Origin: Candidatus Rhodoluna planktonica
GTDB lineage: Bacteria; Actinomycetota; Actinomycetes; Actinomycetales; Microbacteriaceae
NCBI RefSeq assembly: GCF_001854225.1
Contig: NZ_CP015208.1
Coordinates: forward strand, 1,116,001-1,180,000
DNA: 64,000 nt
Direction of reading: 5' to 3'
The position numbers and the translations under genes are program-made. Shown here in pieces: positions 56,814-64,000 of the stretch. The stretch's first letter is position 1; each line of letters starts with the position of its first letter. The notes under the pieces are model-generated. The model was not told the DNA's origin, made no database searches, and saw only the letters and a list, made by a program, of their open reading frames with translations.

Positions 56814-56823
56814 AAGGTTTAGA

Positions 56824-57411
56824 TTACTCGGCTGCGCCTTCAGCTGGTGCCTCAGTGGCAGCAGCTGCCTCTTCAACAACAACTTCAGCAGCGGCTTCAG
56901 CAACTGGTGCTTCTGCTGCCTCAGTAGCCACAACTTCTTCGGTAGCTACTTCTTCAGCAACAACCTCGGCGGCCTCGGCAGCAACTGCTGCACCGGCTAC
57001 AGCCTTAACTGCGTTCTGCAGCTTTGGCTTCTTGGTAGCAGCCTTAGGGTTTACTGGCTCAAGAACGAGCTCAATAAGTGCCATCGGTGCGTTGTCGCCT
57101 TTGCGGAAGCCAAGTTTGGTGATTCGGGTGTAGCCACCCTGACGGTCGGCAACCGCTGGAGCAATGTTGGTGAATAGTTCGTGAACCACTGACTTGTCGG
57201 TAATCTGAGCCAAAACACGACGACGAGCTGAAAGGTCGCCACGCTTTGCAAAGGTGACCAGACGCTCGGCAAGTGGACGTAGGCGCTTAGCCTTGGTCTC
57301 GGTGGTGGTGATCTTTCCGTGCATGAACAACGAAGTCGCCATGTTGCGAAGCATTAGACGCTCGTGAGCTGGTCCGCCACCTAGACGTGGGCCCTTAGTT
57401 GGGGTAGGCAT
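56824..57411 (-). CDS. rplQ: Ribosomal protein bL17 with acidic C-terminal tail
   Basis: 195 residues. Residues 1-about 118 are the L17 core ([38 protein letters not shown]). The last 70 residues are almost only Ala, Glu, Val and Thr and strongly acidic; E. coli L17 has 127 residues in total. Similar tails occur in other Micrococcales. ATG 57411 has GAGGAG upstream. It follows rpoA by 34 nt. Confidence 0.95.
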   Translation of the reverse strand: MPTPTKGPRLGGGPAHERLMLRNMATSLFMHGKITTTETKAKRLRPLAERLVTFAKRGDLSARRRVLAQITDKSVVHELFTNIAPAVADRQGGYTRITKLGFRKGDNAPMALIELVLEPVNPKAATKKPKLQNAVKAVAGAAVAAEAAEVVAEEVATEEVVATEAAEAPVAEAAAEVVVEEAAAATEAPAEGAAE

Positions 57412-57445
57412 TGTTTTCTCCTCTTAGATTCTCTCGAGGACCGGC

Positions 57446-58438
57446 TTATGCCTGGTCGTCCTCGTCGTAGGCCGAGCTGAAATAAGCTGCGTCGAAGCCA
57501 GGAACTGCGTCTTTGAACTTCAGTCCCATTGAAGTTAGCTTGTCGCGAACCTCATCTACCGACTTGCTGCCGAAGTTGCGGATGTTCATCAACTGGTCTT
57601 CGGAAAGAGCGATTAGCTCTGCGACAGTGTTGATGCCTTCACGCTTTAGGCAGTTGTATGAGCGGACGGTTAGGTCCAGGTCTTCGATCGGCATGGCTAG
57701 TTCTGGTGCAAGACCAACCTCAACCGGAGCTGGGCCAATCTCGATACCTTCGGCTGCGTTGTTTAGTTCGCGTGCAAGACCGAATAGCTCAACCAAAGTG
57801 TGACCAGCTGATGCAACTGCATCGCGTGGGCTGATTGAAGGCTTGGTCTCGACGTCGACGATTAGCTTGTCGAAGTTGGTGTACTCACCGGCACGAGTTG
57901 CCTCAACGCGGTAAGAAACCTTTAGCACTGGCGAGTAGATCGAATCGATCGGGATGACGCCAGCGTCTGCATCTGGGTTGCGGTTCTGCGAAGCCTGTAC
58001 ATAGCCACGGCCGCGCTCGATGGTTAGCTCAACCTCAAACTTGCCCTTTGCATTTAGGGTCGCGATTACCAACTCTGGGTTGTGAATCTCGACACCGGCA
58101 GGAGCCTGAATGTCAGCGGCGGTAACCTGACCAGCAGTCTGCTTGCGCAGATGAGCAACAACCGGTGCGTCGTGCTCTGAAGAAACAACTAGATCTTTGA
58201 TGTTCAAGATGATCTCGGTGACATCTTCTTTTACACCCTGGATGGTGCTGAACTCGTGGCTGACACCATCGATGCGAATGTTGGTAACTGCTGCACCTGG
58301 GATAGATGAAAGCAGGGTACGACGGAGAGAGTTTCCTAGGGTGTAACCGAAACCTGGCTCAAGTGGCTCTAGCGAGAAACGTGAGCGATTCGGTGATAGA
58401 ACTTCTTCGTGAAGAGTTGGACGTTGTGCAATTAGCAC
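57446..58438 (-). CDS. rpoA: RNA polymerase alpha subunit
   Basis: 330 residues. The N-terminal dimerisation domain (1-about 230) has [25 protein letters not shown]; a linker is followed by the C-terminal DNA-binding domain ([31 protein letters not shown]). GTG 58438 has AAGGA 7 nt upstream. It is separated from rpsK by a 165-bp structured gap, where rpsD is found in many other bacteria. Confidence 0.97.
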   Translation of the reverse strand: MLIAQRPTLHEEVLSPNRSRFSLEPLEPGFGYTLGNSLRRTLLSSIPGAAVTNIRIDGVSHEFSTIQGVKEDVTEIILNIKDLVVSSEHDAPVVAHLRKQTAGQVTAADIQAPAGVEIHNPELVIATLNAKGKFEVELTIERGRGYVQASQNRNPDADAGVIPIDSIYSPVLKVSYRVEATRAGEYTNFDKLIVDVETKPSISPRDAVASAGHTLVELFGLARELNNAAEGIEIGPAPVEVGLAPELAMPIEDLDLTVRSYNCLKREGINTVAELIALSEDQLMNIRNFGSKSVDEVRDKLTSMGLKFKDAVPGFDAAYFSSAYDEDDQA

Positions 58439-58455
58439 TATTGGTTCCTTTCAGC

Positions 58456-58479
58456 TAGGCATCCGCTATTTGATGCCTA
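58456..58479 (-). promoter_or_regulatory. Hairpin just upstream of the rpoA Shine-Dalgarno
   Basis: TAGGCATC / GATGCCTA, perfect 8-bp stem with an 8-nt loop, ending a few bases before AAAGGA. Confidence 0.5.
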
Positions 58480-58494
58480 TTTGTTGGAGCCGCA

Positions 58495-58585
58495 CAGTGG
58501 CCACTGAGCGGATAAAACTTTTTAGTTGTCTGACTGGTTGCAGAGCAAGACCAGTTCTTGCCACAGAAAACTGTTTACACAGTTT
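58495..58585 (-). promoter_or_regulatory. Further hairpins in the rpsK-rpoA gap
   Basis: Three elements: the 12-bp palindrome CAGTGGCCACTG (58495-58506); GCAAGA/TCTTGC with a 5-nt loop (58545-58561); and AAACTGT/ACAGTTT with a 4-nt loop (58568-58585), which is followed on the minus strand by a short TTTTC run reading from rpsK. Confidence 0.45.
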
Positions 58586-58603
58586 CGGGGCAAAGGAAGC
58601 TAG

Positions 58604-59005
58604 TTAGACGCGACGACGCTTTGGTGGGCGGCAACCGTTGTGAGCCTGAGGAGTTACGTCTGAGATTGAACCAACCTCTAGACCTGCTGCCTGAAGCGAA
58701 CGGATTGCGGTCTCGCGGCCTGAACCTGGACCCTTCACGAAAACGTCAACCTTCTTTAGGCCGTGCTCTTGAGCCTTACGGGCAGCTGCCTCAGCGGCTA
58801 GCTGTGCGGCGAACGGGGTTGACTTACGTGAACCCTTGTAACCGACGTCACCCGATGATGACCAAGAGATTACGGCACCGGTGGTGTCGGTAATCGAAAC
58901 GATGGTGTTGTTGAAGGTTGACTTGATGTGAGCTTGACCCACAGCAATGTTCTTCTTGTCTTTTTTGCGTGGCTTACGAGCGGCCGATGCCTTTGGTGCT
59001 GCCAT
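58604..59005 (-). CDS. rpsK: Ribosomal protein uS11
   Basis: 133 residues. [21 protein letters not shown] and the end [20 protein letters not shown] are S11 signatures. ATG 59005 has AGGAG upstream. It follows rpsM by 49 nt. Confidence 0.97.
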   Translation of the reverse strand: MAAPKASAARKPRKKDKKNIAVGQAHIKSTFNNTIVSITDTTGAVISWSSSGDVGYKGSRKSTPFAAQLAAEAAARKAQEHGLKKVDVFVKGPGSGRETAIRSLQAAGLEVGSISDVTPQAHNGCRPPKRRRV

Positions 59006-59054
59006 GAAATTCTCCTAAATTCTTAAATCTTTGGGGCTTCACTTAGCCAAAGGC

Positions 59055-59432
59055 TTAGCGGGTAGCCTTCTTCTTGCCGGCTACGGTGCGCTTTGGACCC
59101 TTGCGAGTACGAGCGTTGGTTTTGGTGCGCTGACCACGAACTGGTAGGCCCTTGCGGTGGCGAATACCCTCGTATGAACCGATTTCAACTTTGCGGCGAA
59201 TGTCGGCTGCAACATCACGGCGGAGGTCACCCTCAACCTTGTAGTTACCTTCGATGTAGTCACGAATTGCGACCAACTGCTCGTCGGTTAGGTCTTTTAC
59301 GCGGATGTCTTTGTTGACTTTGGTCTCAGCAAGAATCTCAACTGAGCGAGTACGGCCAATGCCGTAGATGTAGGTTAGTGCGATTTCGACGCGTTTCGCG
59401 TCTGGAATATCGGCTCCGGCAACACGTGCCAT
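59055..59432 (-). CDS. rpsM: Ribosomal protein uS13
   Basis: 125 residues. [18 protein letters not shown] at the start and [18 protein letters not shown] near the end are diagnostic. ATG 59432 has AAGGAG upstream. It lies 139 nt downstream of rpmJ, after two hairpins. Confidence 0.97.
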   Translation of the reverse strand: MARVAGADIPDAKRVEIALTYIYGIGRTRSVEILAETKVNKDIRVKDLTDEQLVAIRDYIEGNYKVEGDLRRDVAADIRRKVEIGSYEGIRHRKGLPVRGQRTKTNARTRKGPKRTVAGKKKATR

Positions 59433-59491
59433 AGGGATTTCTCCTTGTTTGTTGAAGGTCTGCAGCAGCGCTTCCGAATCTCACGATTGGG

Positions 59492-59509
59492 CTCCGGCCT
59501 TCTCCGGAG
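59492..59509 (-). promoter_or_regulatory. rpsM leader hairpin, proximal
   Basis: CTCCGG / CCGGAG, 6-bp GC-rich stem with a 6-nt loop, 60 nt before rpsM. Confidence 0.45.
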
Positions 59510-59512
59510 GTG

Positions 59513-59529
59513 ACGAACTTACAGTTCGT
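59513..59529 (-). promoter_or_regulatory. rpsM leader hairpin, distal
   Basis: ACGAACT / AGTTCGT, 7-bp stem with a 3-nt loop, 3 nt from the neighbouring hairpin. Confidence 0.45.
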
Positions 59530-59571
59530 TGCGTTGCCTTGTATTTATTTAGTTGTGAAGAAGCTCTAGGA

Positions 59572-59685
59572 CTAGCCCTGGCGCTGCTTGTGACGTGGGT
59601 TCTCGCAGATCACCATGACTCGACCGTGACGACGGATGACCTTGCACTTGTCGCAGATCTTCTTGACGCTTGGGTTTACCTTCAT
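59572..59685 (-). CDS. rpmJ: Ribosomal protein bL36, zinc-binding form
   Basis: 37 residues, [17 protein letters not shown] and then [20 protein letters not shown]. The zinc ligands C11, C14, C27 and H32 are all present (the C+ form). ATG 59685 lies 14 nt after infA, with AGAAAG upstream. Too short for most ORF callers, but the order infA-rpmJ-rpsM confirms it. Confidence 0.96.
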   Translation of the reverse strand: MKVNPSVKKICDKCKVIRRHGRVMVICENPRHKQRQG

Positions 59686-59699
59686 GGGTATTACTTTCT

Positions 59700-59921
59700 T
59701 TATTTGTAGCGATAAATGATTCGGCCACGAGTCAGGTCATAGGTGCTCAACTCTACGATGACCTTGTCCTCAGGGAGGATTCGGATGTAGTGCTGACGCA
59801 TCTTGCCCGAAATGTGAGCCAAGACTTTGTGCCCGTTATCTAGCTCGACACGGAACATTGCGTTCGGAAGAGCTTCAACTACTGTGCCTTCAATTTCGAT
59901 GACACCGTCTTTGCTGGCCAT
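59700..59921 (-). CDS. infA: Translation initiation factor IF-1
   Basis: 73 residues, one S1/OB fold: [24 protein letters not shown] and [17 protein letters not shown] are diagnostic. It binds the 30S A site during initiation. ATG 59921 has GAGG 3-4 nt upstream. A 126-nt gap to map probably contains its promoter. Confidence 0.97.
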   Translation of the reverse strand: MASKDGVIEIEGTVVEALPNAMFRVELDNGHKVLAHISGKMRQHYIRILPEDKVIVELSTYDLTRGRIIYRYK

Positions 59922-60047
59922 AGCCTCACTTATCTACTTCAGGGATTTGGTGGGCACGCAAAAAATCACCAAAAAAGTTTGGGACTTTGTGCAAAACACA
60001 CCGAAGTTCAATCCTAGGGGAAAACCTAGAATATTGGTAGTCGAGAT

Positions 60048-60890
60048 TTAAAGCGCTACTGGAGTTATGCCGAATTGGGCCAGCTTCGCCGTACCGCCAT
60101 CGGGTTCGGTAAGCACCCAAATGCCTCGATCGTGCACCGCAATTGAATGCTCCCAGTGCGAGGCATCCGACTTGTCTTTGGTCGACACCGTCCAACCATC
60201 CGGCAAAATTTTCACGTTTGGTTTGCCGTCGGTAACCATCGGCTCAATGGCAACACACAACCCAGGCTGAACCTTAGGGCCCTTAAATTTGGTGCGGTAA
60301 TTGAACACCGGTGGGTCTTCGTGCATCGAGCGACCGATACCGTGACCGACGTAATCCTCAAGTATGCCGTAGCGCCCCTGAGAGCGAATGTAATCTTCGA
60401 TGGCGGTGCCTACCTCATTTAAGAATTCGGCTTTGGCTAAAGCAGCAATGCCCACCCATAGCGACTGCTCAGTGACATCACTAAGTTTTTGACGACGAGC
60501 CACCACATCCAGATCTGCCGGTGCGAAACCTTCGGCGTTAGGCACCACAACACTGATCGCACTGTCGCCGTTCCACTCGCCCATTTCGGCACCACAGTCG
60601 ATTGAAACTAAGTCGCCCGGCTGAAGCACTCGGTCGCCGGGGATACCGTGCACAACCTCGTCATTCACTGACGAACAAATGGTGTGGAAGTATCCCGGCA
60701 CTAATTGAAAGTTTGATCGACCACCGAGACGAACTATAGCCTCATCGGCAACATTGTTTAGCTCGAGGGTGGTGATGCCCGGACGTACGGCTTTTCTAAC
60801 TGCAGCTAGCGCTGCTGCCGTAGCGAGACCAGCCTTGCGCATCAGCACAATTTCGGCATTGGTTTTAAGCTCGTAAGCCTCGCGCGACAT
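60048..60890 (-). CDS. map: Methionine aminopeptidase, type I
   Basis: 280 residues. Metal ligands are in SIDCGAEMGEWNGDSA (two Asp), GHGIGRSMHEDP (His) and the distal Glu pair (IEPMV). It removes N-terminal Met, including the one that activates GlmS. ATG 60890 lies 6 nt after adk with no clear Shine-Dalgarno, so translation is likely coupled. Confidence 0.95.
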   Translation of the reverse strand: MSREAYELKTNAEIVLMRKAGLATAAALAAVRKAVRPGITTLELNNVADEAIVRLGGRSNFQLVPGYFHTICSSVNDEVVHGIPGDRVLQPGDLVSIDCGAEMGEWNGDSAISVVVPNAEGFAPADLDVVARRQKLSDVTEQSLWVGIAALAKAEFLNEVGTAIEDYIRSQGRYGILEDYVGHGIGRSMHEDPPVFNYRTKFKGPKVQPGLCVAIEPMVTDGKPNVKILPDGWTVSTKDKSDASHWEHSIAVHDRGIWVLTEPDGGTAKLAQFGITPVAL

Positions 60891-60896
60891 TTGAAA

Positions 60897-61484
60897 TTAA
60901 CTAAGGGGCTTGATGCCGCGAGCGGCTAGCGCGTCAAGGATGCGACCTGTAACCTCGGCAACTTCGCCCAGACCGTCAATGGTGATGACAATGTCGCGAG
61001 CTGCATAGATGTCGATGAGCGGGGCGGTTTGCTCTTCGTAAACCTCAAGTCTGCGACGAATAACCTCTTCGGTGTCATCGGCGCGACCCTGCTCTTGAGC
61101 ACGGTTTAGCAAGCGGCGCACGACCTCATCGGTGTCGGCGGTCAGTAAGACCACAGCGTCGAGTTTTGAACCGGCAGCGGCAAGGATGTCGTCTAGTTCT
61201 TTTACCTGATCGGCGGTGCGAGGGTAGCCATCAAGAAGAAAACCAGGCTGGGCATCTTCTTGGCTGAGGCGGTCTCTAACCAAATCGTTGGTAACGCTGT
61301 CTGGAACGTATTCGCCGCGGTCCATGAAAGATTTAGCCAGTTTGCCCAACTCGGTTTCATTCTTCACGTTGTAGCGAAAAATGTCTCCGGTCGAGATGGC
61401 TGGAATCGAAAAAGCTTGCGCCAAGCGTTCAGCTTGGGTGCCCTTACCGGCACCTGGGGCGCCGATTAGGAGGAAACGGCTCAC
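60897..61484 (-). CDS. adk: Adenylate kinase
   Basis: 195 residues. P-loop GAPGAGKGT (8-16), DGYPRTADQ, and a short LID (RAQEQGRADDTEEVIRRRL) without the zinc cysteines, i.e. the short form common in Actinobacteria. It interconverts ATP, ADP and AMP. GTG 61484 overlaps the secY stop by four bases (GTGA). Confidence 0.96.
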   Translation of the reverse strand: MSRFLLIGAPGAGKGTQAERLAQAFSIPAISTGDIFRYNVKNETELGKLAKSFMDRGEYVPDSVTNDLVRDRLSQEDAQPGFLLDGYPRTADQVKELDDILAAAGSKLDAVVLLTADTDEVVRRLLNRAQEQGRADDTEEVIRRRLEVYEEQTAPLIDIYAARDIVITIDGLGEVAEVTGRILDALAARGIKPLS

Positions 61485-62794
61485 TTCAATAGACCTTCAT
61501 AGTTTCGCTGTTGCATCTGAGCAGAAATCTGCTTGACAGTCTCAAGACCAACACCAACGATGATCAAAATCGAAGTACCACCGAATGGGAAGTTCTGGTT
61601 GGCGCCGATTAGCGAGAATGCCACAAGCGGAATAAGAGCAATCAATCCTAGGTAAATTGCGCCCGGGAAGGTGATGCGGCTGAGCACATACTCGAGGTAT
61701 TCGGTGGTCGGGCGACCAGCGCGGATACCTGGGATGAAGCCGCCGTACTTCTTCATGTTGTCGCTAACCTCTTCAGGGTTGAAGGTGATTGCTACGTAGA
61801 AGTAGGTGAAGCCCAAAATTAGTAGGAAGTACAGAGCCATGTAAAGCGGGTGGTCTCCGCTGGTTAGGTAGGTCGAAACCCAAGTAACCCAGTCGGCAAC
61901 CTGACCGTTTGCGTCTGGCTGGTTGAACTGCGCGATTAGAGCAGGCAAGTAAAGCAAAGACGAGGCAAAGATAACTGGTACCACACCGGCCATGTTGACC
62001 TTGATTGGGATGTAGGTGCTCTGGCCACCGTAGGTGCGCTTGCCCACCATGCGCTTGGCATACTGAACCGGGATGCGGCGCTGTGACTGCTCGACCAAGA
62101 TAACCAAGCCAACCACGACCACACCAACTGCTAGCACTAGCAATAGGGTTTCGATGTCGCGGCTTTCGGCTATGCCCCATAGCGATGCAGGGAAAGTTGC
62201 AGCAATTGAGGCAAAGATAAGCAATGACATACCGTTGCCAACGCCGCGTTCGGTGATTAGCTCACCGAGCCACATGATTAGTCCGGTGCCCGCGGTCATG
62301 GTGATGACCATCAGCGCAACCGCCCAAGGCGAAGAGTCGGTAAGGATTGGCAACACACAGTCGGCACCGAAAAGTGCGCCCTGACGAGCAACCGCAATAA
62401 GAGTGGTTGACTGCAACACACCTAGCGCAATGGTTAGGTAGCGGGTGTACTGGGTAAGAGTTGCCTGACCAGACTGGCCCTCTTTGTAGAGAGTCTCAAA
62501 GCGCGGAATTACCACGCGAAGCAGCTGGGTGATGATCGATGCGGTGATGTAAGGCATGATGCCAAGCGCAAAGATCGAGAGCTGAAGAAGAGCGCCACCA
62601 GAAAACAGGTTTACGAGTTCGTAAAGACCTGAAGTGTTCTGGGTCTGTGCAAGACAGAGCTGCACGTTTCCATAGTCGACGAATGGTGCTGGAATGAACG
62701 AGCCCAAACGGAAAATGGCAACGATAGCGAGCGTGAATGCAAGCTTGTTTCGTAGGTCCGGTGTGCGGAATGCACGAACAATGGCGCTAATCAA
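61481..62794 (-). CDS. secY: Preprotein translocase subunit SecY
   Basis: 437 residues with ten membrane helices. FRTPDLRNKLAFTLAIVAIFRLGSFIP at the start, the cytoplasmic loop VEQSQRRIPVQYAKRMVG, and NFPFGGTSILIIVGVGLETV at the end are typical. Central channel of the Sec translocase, needed here by the many predicted lipoproteins. TTG 62794 has GGGGAGG 6 nt upstream. Confidence 0.97.
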   Translation of the reverse strand: MISAIVRAFRTPDLRNKLAFTLAIVAIFRLGSFIPAPFVDYGNVQLCLAQTQNTSGLYELVNLFSGGALLQLSIFALGIMPYITASIITQLLRVVIPRFETLYKEGQSGQATLTQYTRYLTIALGVLQSTTLIAVARQGALFGADCVLPILTDSSPWAVALMVITMTAGTGLIMWLGELITERGVGNGMSLLIFASIAATFPASLWGIAESRDIETLLLVLAVGVVVVGLVILVEQSQRRIPVQYAKRMVGKRTYGGQSTYIPIKVNMAGVVPVIFASSLLYLPALIAQFNQPDANGQVADWVTWVSTYLTSGDHPLYMALYFLLILGFTYFYVAITFNPEEVSDNMKKYGGFIPGIRAGRPTTEYLEYVLSRITFPGAIYLGLIALIPLVAFSLIGANQNFPFGGTSILIIVGVGLETVKQISAQMQQRNYEGLLK

Positions 62795-62828
62795 CTTAAG
62801 CCTCCCCTGGTTTACGAATAGTCGGTGA

Positions 62829-63521
62829 CTACTCGTTTACCGAGCCACCAGCGGCAACGATTTTGGCCTTTGCAGATGCAGAGACTTTGTCGACGCTGAC
62901 ATTGAGTTTAACCGAAATGTCCCCGTTGCCCAGTACCTTGACGAGCTCGTTGTTACGAACGGCGCCCTTGGCAACTAGATCAGCAACGGTTACGTTTCCA
63001 CCAGCTGGGTATAGCTCAGCTAGCTTCTCAATGTTGACTACCTGGTACTCAACACGGAATGGGTTCTTGAAACCGCGAAGTTTTGGAGTACGCATTACTA
63101 GACGCACGCCACCACCCTCGAAGCCTGGGCGAACCTGGTAACGAGCCTTAGTACCCTTGGTACCACGGCCCGCGGTCTTACCCTTAGAACCTTCACCACG
63201 ACCAACACGGGTGCGCTCAGTTTTTGAGCCCGGTGCTGGACGAAGGTGGTGCAACTTGACGATGTTTGACTTCTCAACAGCAGGAGCAGCCTTTTTAGCG
63301 GCTGGCTTCTTTGCTGCTGGCTTTGCGTCAGCAACCTTTTCTTCAGCAGCAGCCTTAGGTGCGGCCTTGGCGGCAGCAGCCTTCGGTGCAGCAGCCTTAG
63401 CAGCTGGCTTAGCAGCAGCCTTCGGTGCGGCAGCCTTTTCGGCAGCGGCTTTTGGTGCAGCCTTAGCGGCAGCAGCCTTCGGTGCAGCTGCTTTCGCAGC
63501 TGGCTTCTTCTCTTCGGCCAT
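62829..63521 (-). CDS. rplO: Ribosomal protein uL15 with a basic N-terminal extension
   Basis: 230 residues. The L15 core begins near residue 88 ([36 protein letters not shown]). The first 85 or so residues are a repeat of [11 protein letters not shown]-type units, rich in Ala and Lys, like the tails of histone H1 or actinobacterial HupB. E. coli L15 has 144 residues. ATG 63521 shares one base with the rpmD stop and has GGAG upstream. Confidence 0.94.
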   Translation of the reverse strand: MAEEKKPAAKAAAPKAAAAKAAPKAAAEKAAAPKAAAKPAAKAAAPKAAAAKAAPKAAAEEKVADAKPAAKKPAAKKAAPAVEKSNIVKLHHLRPAPGSKTERTRVGRGEGSKGKTAGRGTKGTKARYQVRPGFEGGGVRLVMRTPKLRGFKNPFRVEYQVVNIEKLAELYPAGGNVTVADLVAKGAVRNNELVKVLGNGDISVKLNVSVDKVSASAKAKIVAAGGSVNE

Positions 63522-63706
63522 TAGTTAATCTCCTCAACCTTTACTAGGTGAGCAACAGTGCGAACCATGCCGCGCACCGACTGAGAATCTTCTTTGACGA
63601 TGATGTCGCCGATTCGCTTCAGTCCTAGGGTGCGAAGGGTTTCGCGCTGATTTGGCTTGTTGCCAACTGAGCTCTTGATCTGGGTCACCTTTAGACGGTT
63701 AGCCAT
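63521..63706 (-). CDS. rpmD: Ribosomal protein uL30
   Basis: 61 residues; [20 protein letters not shown] and [15 protein letters not shown] are L30 signatures. It lies between rpsE and rplO with one-base overlaps on both sides (TAATG). Confidence 0.96.
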   Translation of the reverse strand: MANRLKVTQIKSSVGNKPNQRETLRTLGLKRIGDIIVKEDSQSVRGMVRTVAHLVKVEEIN

Positions 63707-64000
63707 TAGGCACCTGCCTTCTGCTGACGAAGAAGACCCTTAGGAGCAACTTCTTCAAGCGATAGACCACGACGTGCTGCAACTGCTGCTGGCTCTTCGA
63801 GCTGACGCAGTGCCTCAACGGTCGCGTGAACGATGTTGATGGTGTTTGAGGATCCGAGCGACTTGCTTAGCACGTCGTGGATACCGGCACACTCAAGAAC
63901 TGCACGAACTGGACCACCGGCGATAACACCGGTACCAGCGGCAGCTGGGCGAAGTAGCACTACACCGGCAGCAGCCTCACCCTGAACCGGGTGAGGAATG
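63706..64000 (-). CDS. rpsE: Ribosomal protein uS5, C-terminal part (partial)
   Basis: The last 97 or so codons; the gene continues past the window edge. [39 protein letters not shown] and KSLGSSN match the S5 C-terminal domain. An apparent GTG start at 63960 is internal; the reading frame stays open to 64000. Confidence 0.96.
   Translation of the reverse strand, partial: IPHPVQGEAAAGVVLLRPAAAGTGVIAGGPVRAVLECAGIHDVLSKSLGSSNTINIVHATVEALRQLEEPAAVAARRGLSLEEVAPKGLLRQQKAGA

Noticed and set aside
56811-56933. Longer truA start with a Leu/Gln-rich extension
   Set aside because: It overlaps the rplQ tail in another frame; the family N-terminus begins just after ATG 56813.
63290-63521. Repetitive GC-rich tract and a plus-strand 123-codon Ala-rich frame
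   Set aside because: It is the mirror of the AAKAAAPK coding repeat of rplO; the plus-strand frame is a shadow.

Overview
The window looks like a streamlined, aerobic, heterotrophic actinobacterium of the Micrococcales, probably Microbacteriaceae. A small-genome freshwater 'Luna-type' lineage (Rhodoluna/Aquiluna-like) is my best guess from the moderate GC content, very short intergenic gaps and gene order. This is an inference: there is no rRNA gene here to check it. Supporting signs are the actinobacterial orders uvrD1-sucC-sucD-perM-purN-purH and guaB-guaB3-SURF1-DUF3817-guaA, a CIRCE-controlled groES, and a ribosomal operon with no rpsD between rpsK and rpoA. I see no rRNA, tRNA, CRISPR array, insertion sequence or prophage. 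No gap without a gene exceeds 300 bases.

Layout. 1-2.3 kb: end of sdhB, a Rieske lipoprotein, exonuclease III and a secreted collagen-like protein. 2.3-7.3 kb: trpS, then an FMN riboswitch and the riboflavin operon ribD-ribE-ribBA-ribH, followed by a small membrane protein. 7.4-12.8 kb: an ABC-2 exporter (ATPase plus two permeases), and divergent from it an orphan methyltransferase joined to an ABC exporter. 12.8-18.2 kb: kynureninase and tryptophan dioxygenase, then a one-carbon folate cluster (folD, glyA, purU). 18.2-23.4 kb: a very large glycine-rich surface protein, isocitrate dehydrogenase and a lipoprotein alpha-amylase. 23.4-37.7 kb: a long minus-strand block for purine and GMP synthesis, succinyl-CoA synthetase, PerM and a UvrD/PcrA helicase. 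37.9-43.2 kb: a branched-chain amino-acid type ABC importer. 43.5-54.8 kb: RarD, GroES, a THUMP-like methyltransferase, the tRNA t6A genes (tsaE, tsaB and a rimI-tsaD fusion), alr, acpS, glmS, coaA and glmM. 54.8-64 kb: rpsI-rplM, truA, and the 3' half of the spc/alpha ribosomal operon (rpsE to rplQ) with secY, adk, map, infA and rpoA.

How the genes work together. PurN and PurH use the 10-formyl-THF that GlyA/FolD make and PurU drains. IMP from PurH feeds GuaB and GuaA. GlmS and GlmM supply UDP-GlcNAc precursors and Alr supplies D-alanine for the wall. SucCD, Icd, SdhB and SURF1 point to a full aerobic TCA cycle and a haem-copper oxidase.

Most notable observations. (1) At least fourteen genes without a convincing Shine-Dalgarno have TAnnnT exactly 6 or 7 nt before the start codon, which suggests widespread leaderless transcription; several of these promoters sit in the seams of apparent operons and share bases with the upstream stop codon or terminator. 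(2) guaA can only be full length if it starts at ATT. (3) groES has two 9-9-9 CIRCE-type operators. (4) RimI and TsaD are fused. (5) The LivH-like permease carries an extracytoplasmic beta-sandwich domain. (6) Terminator-like hairpins lie inside the first codons of rarD and truA. (7) L15 has a long basic tail and L17 a long acidic tail.
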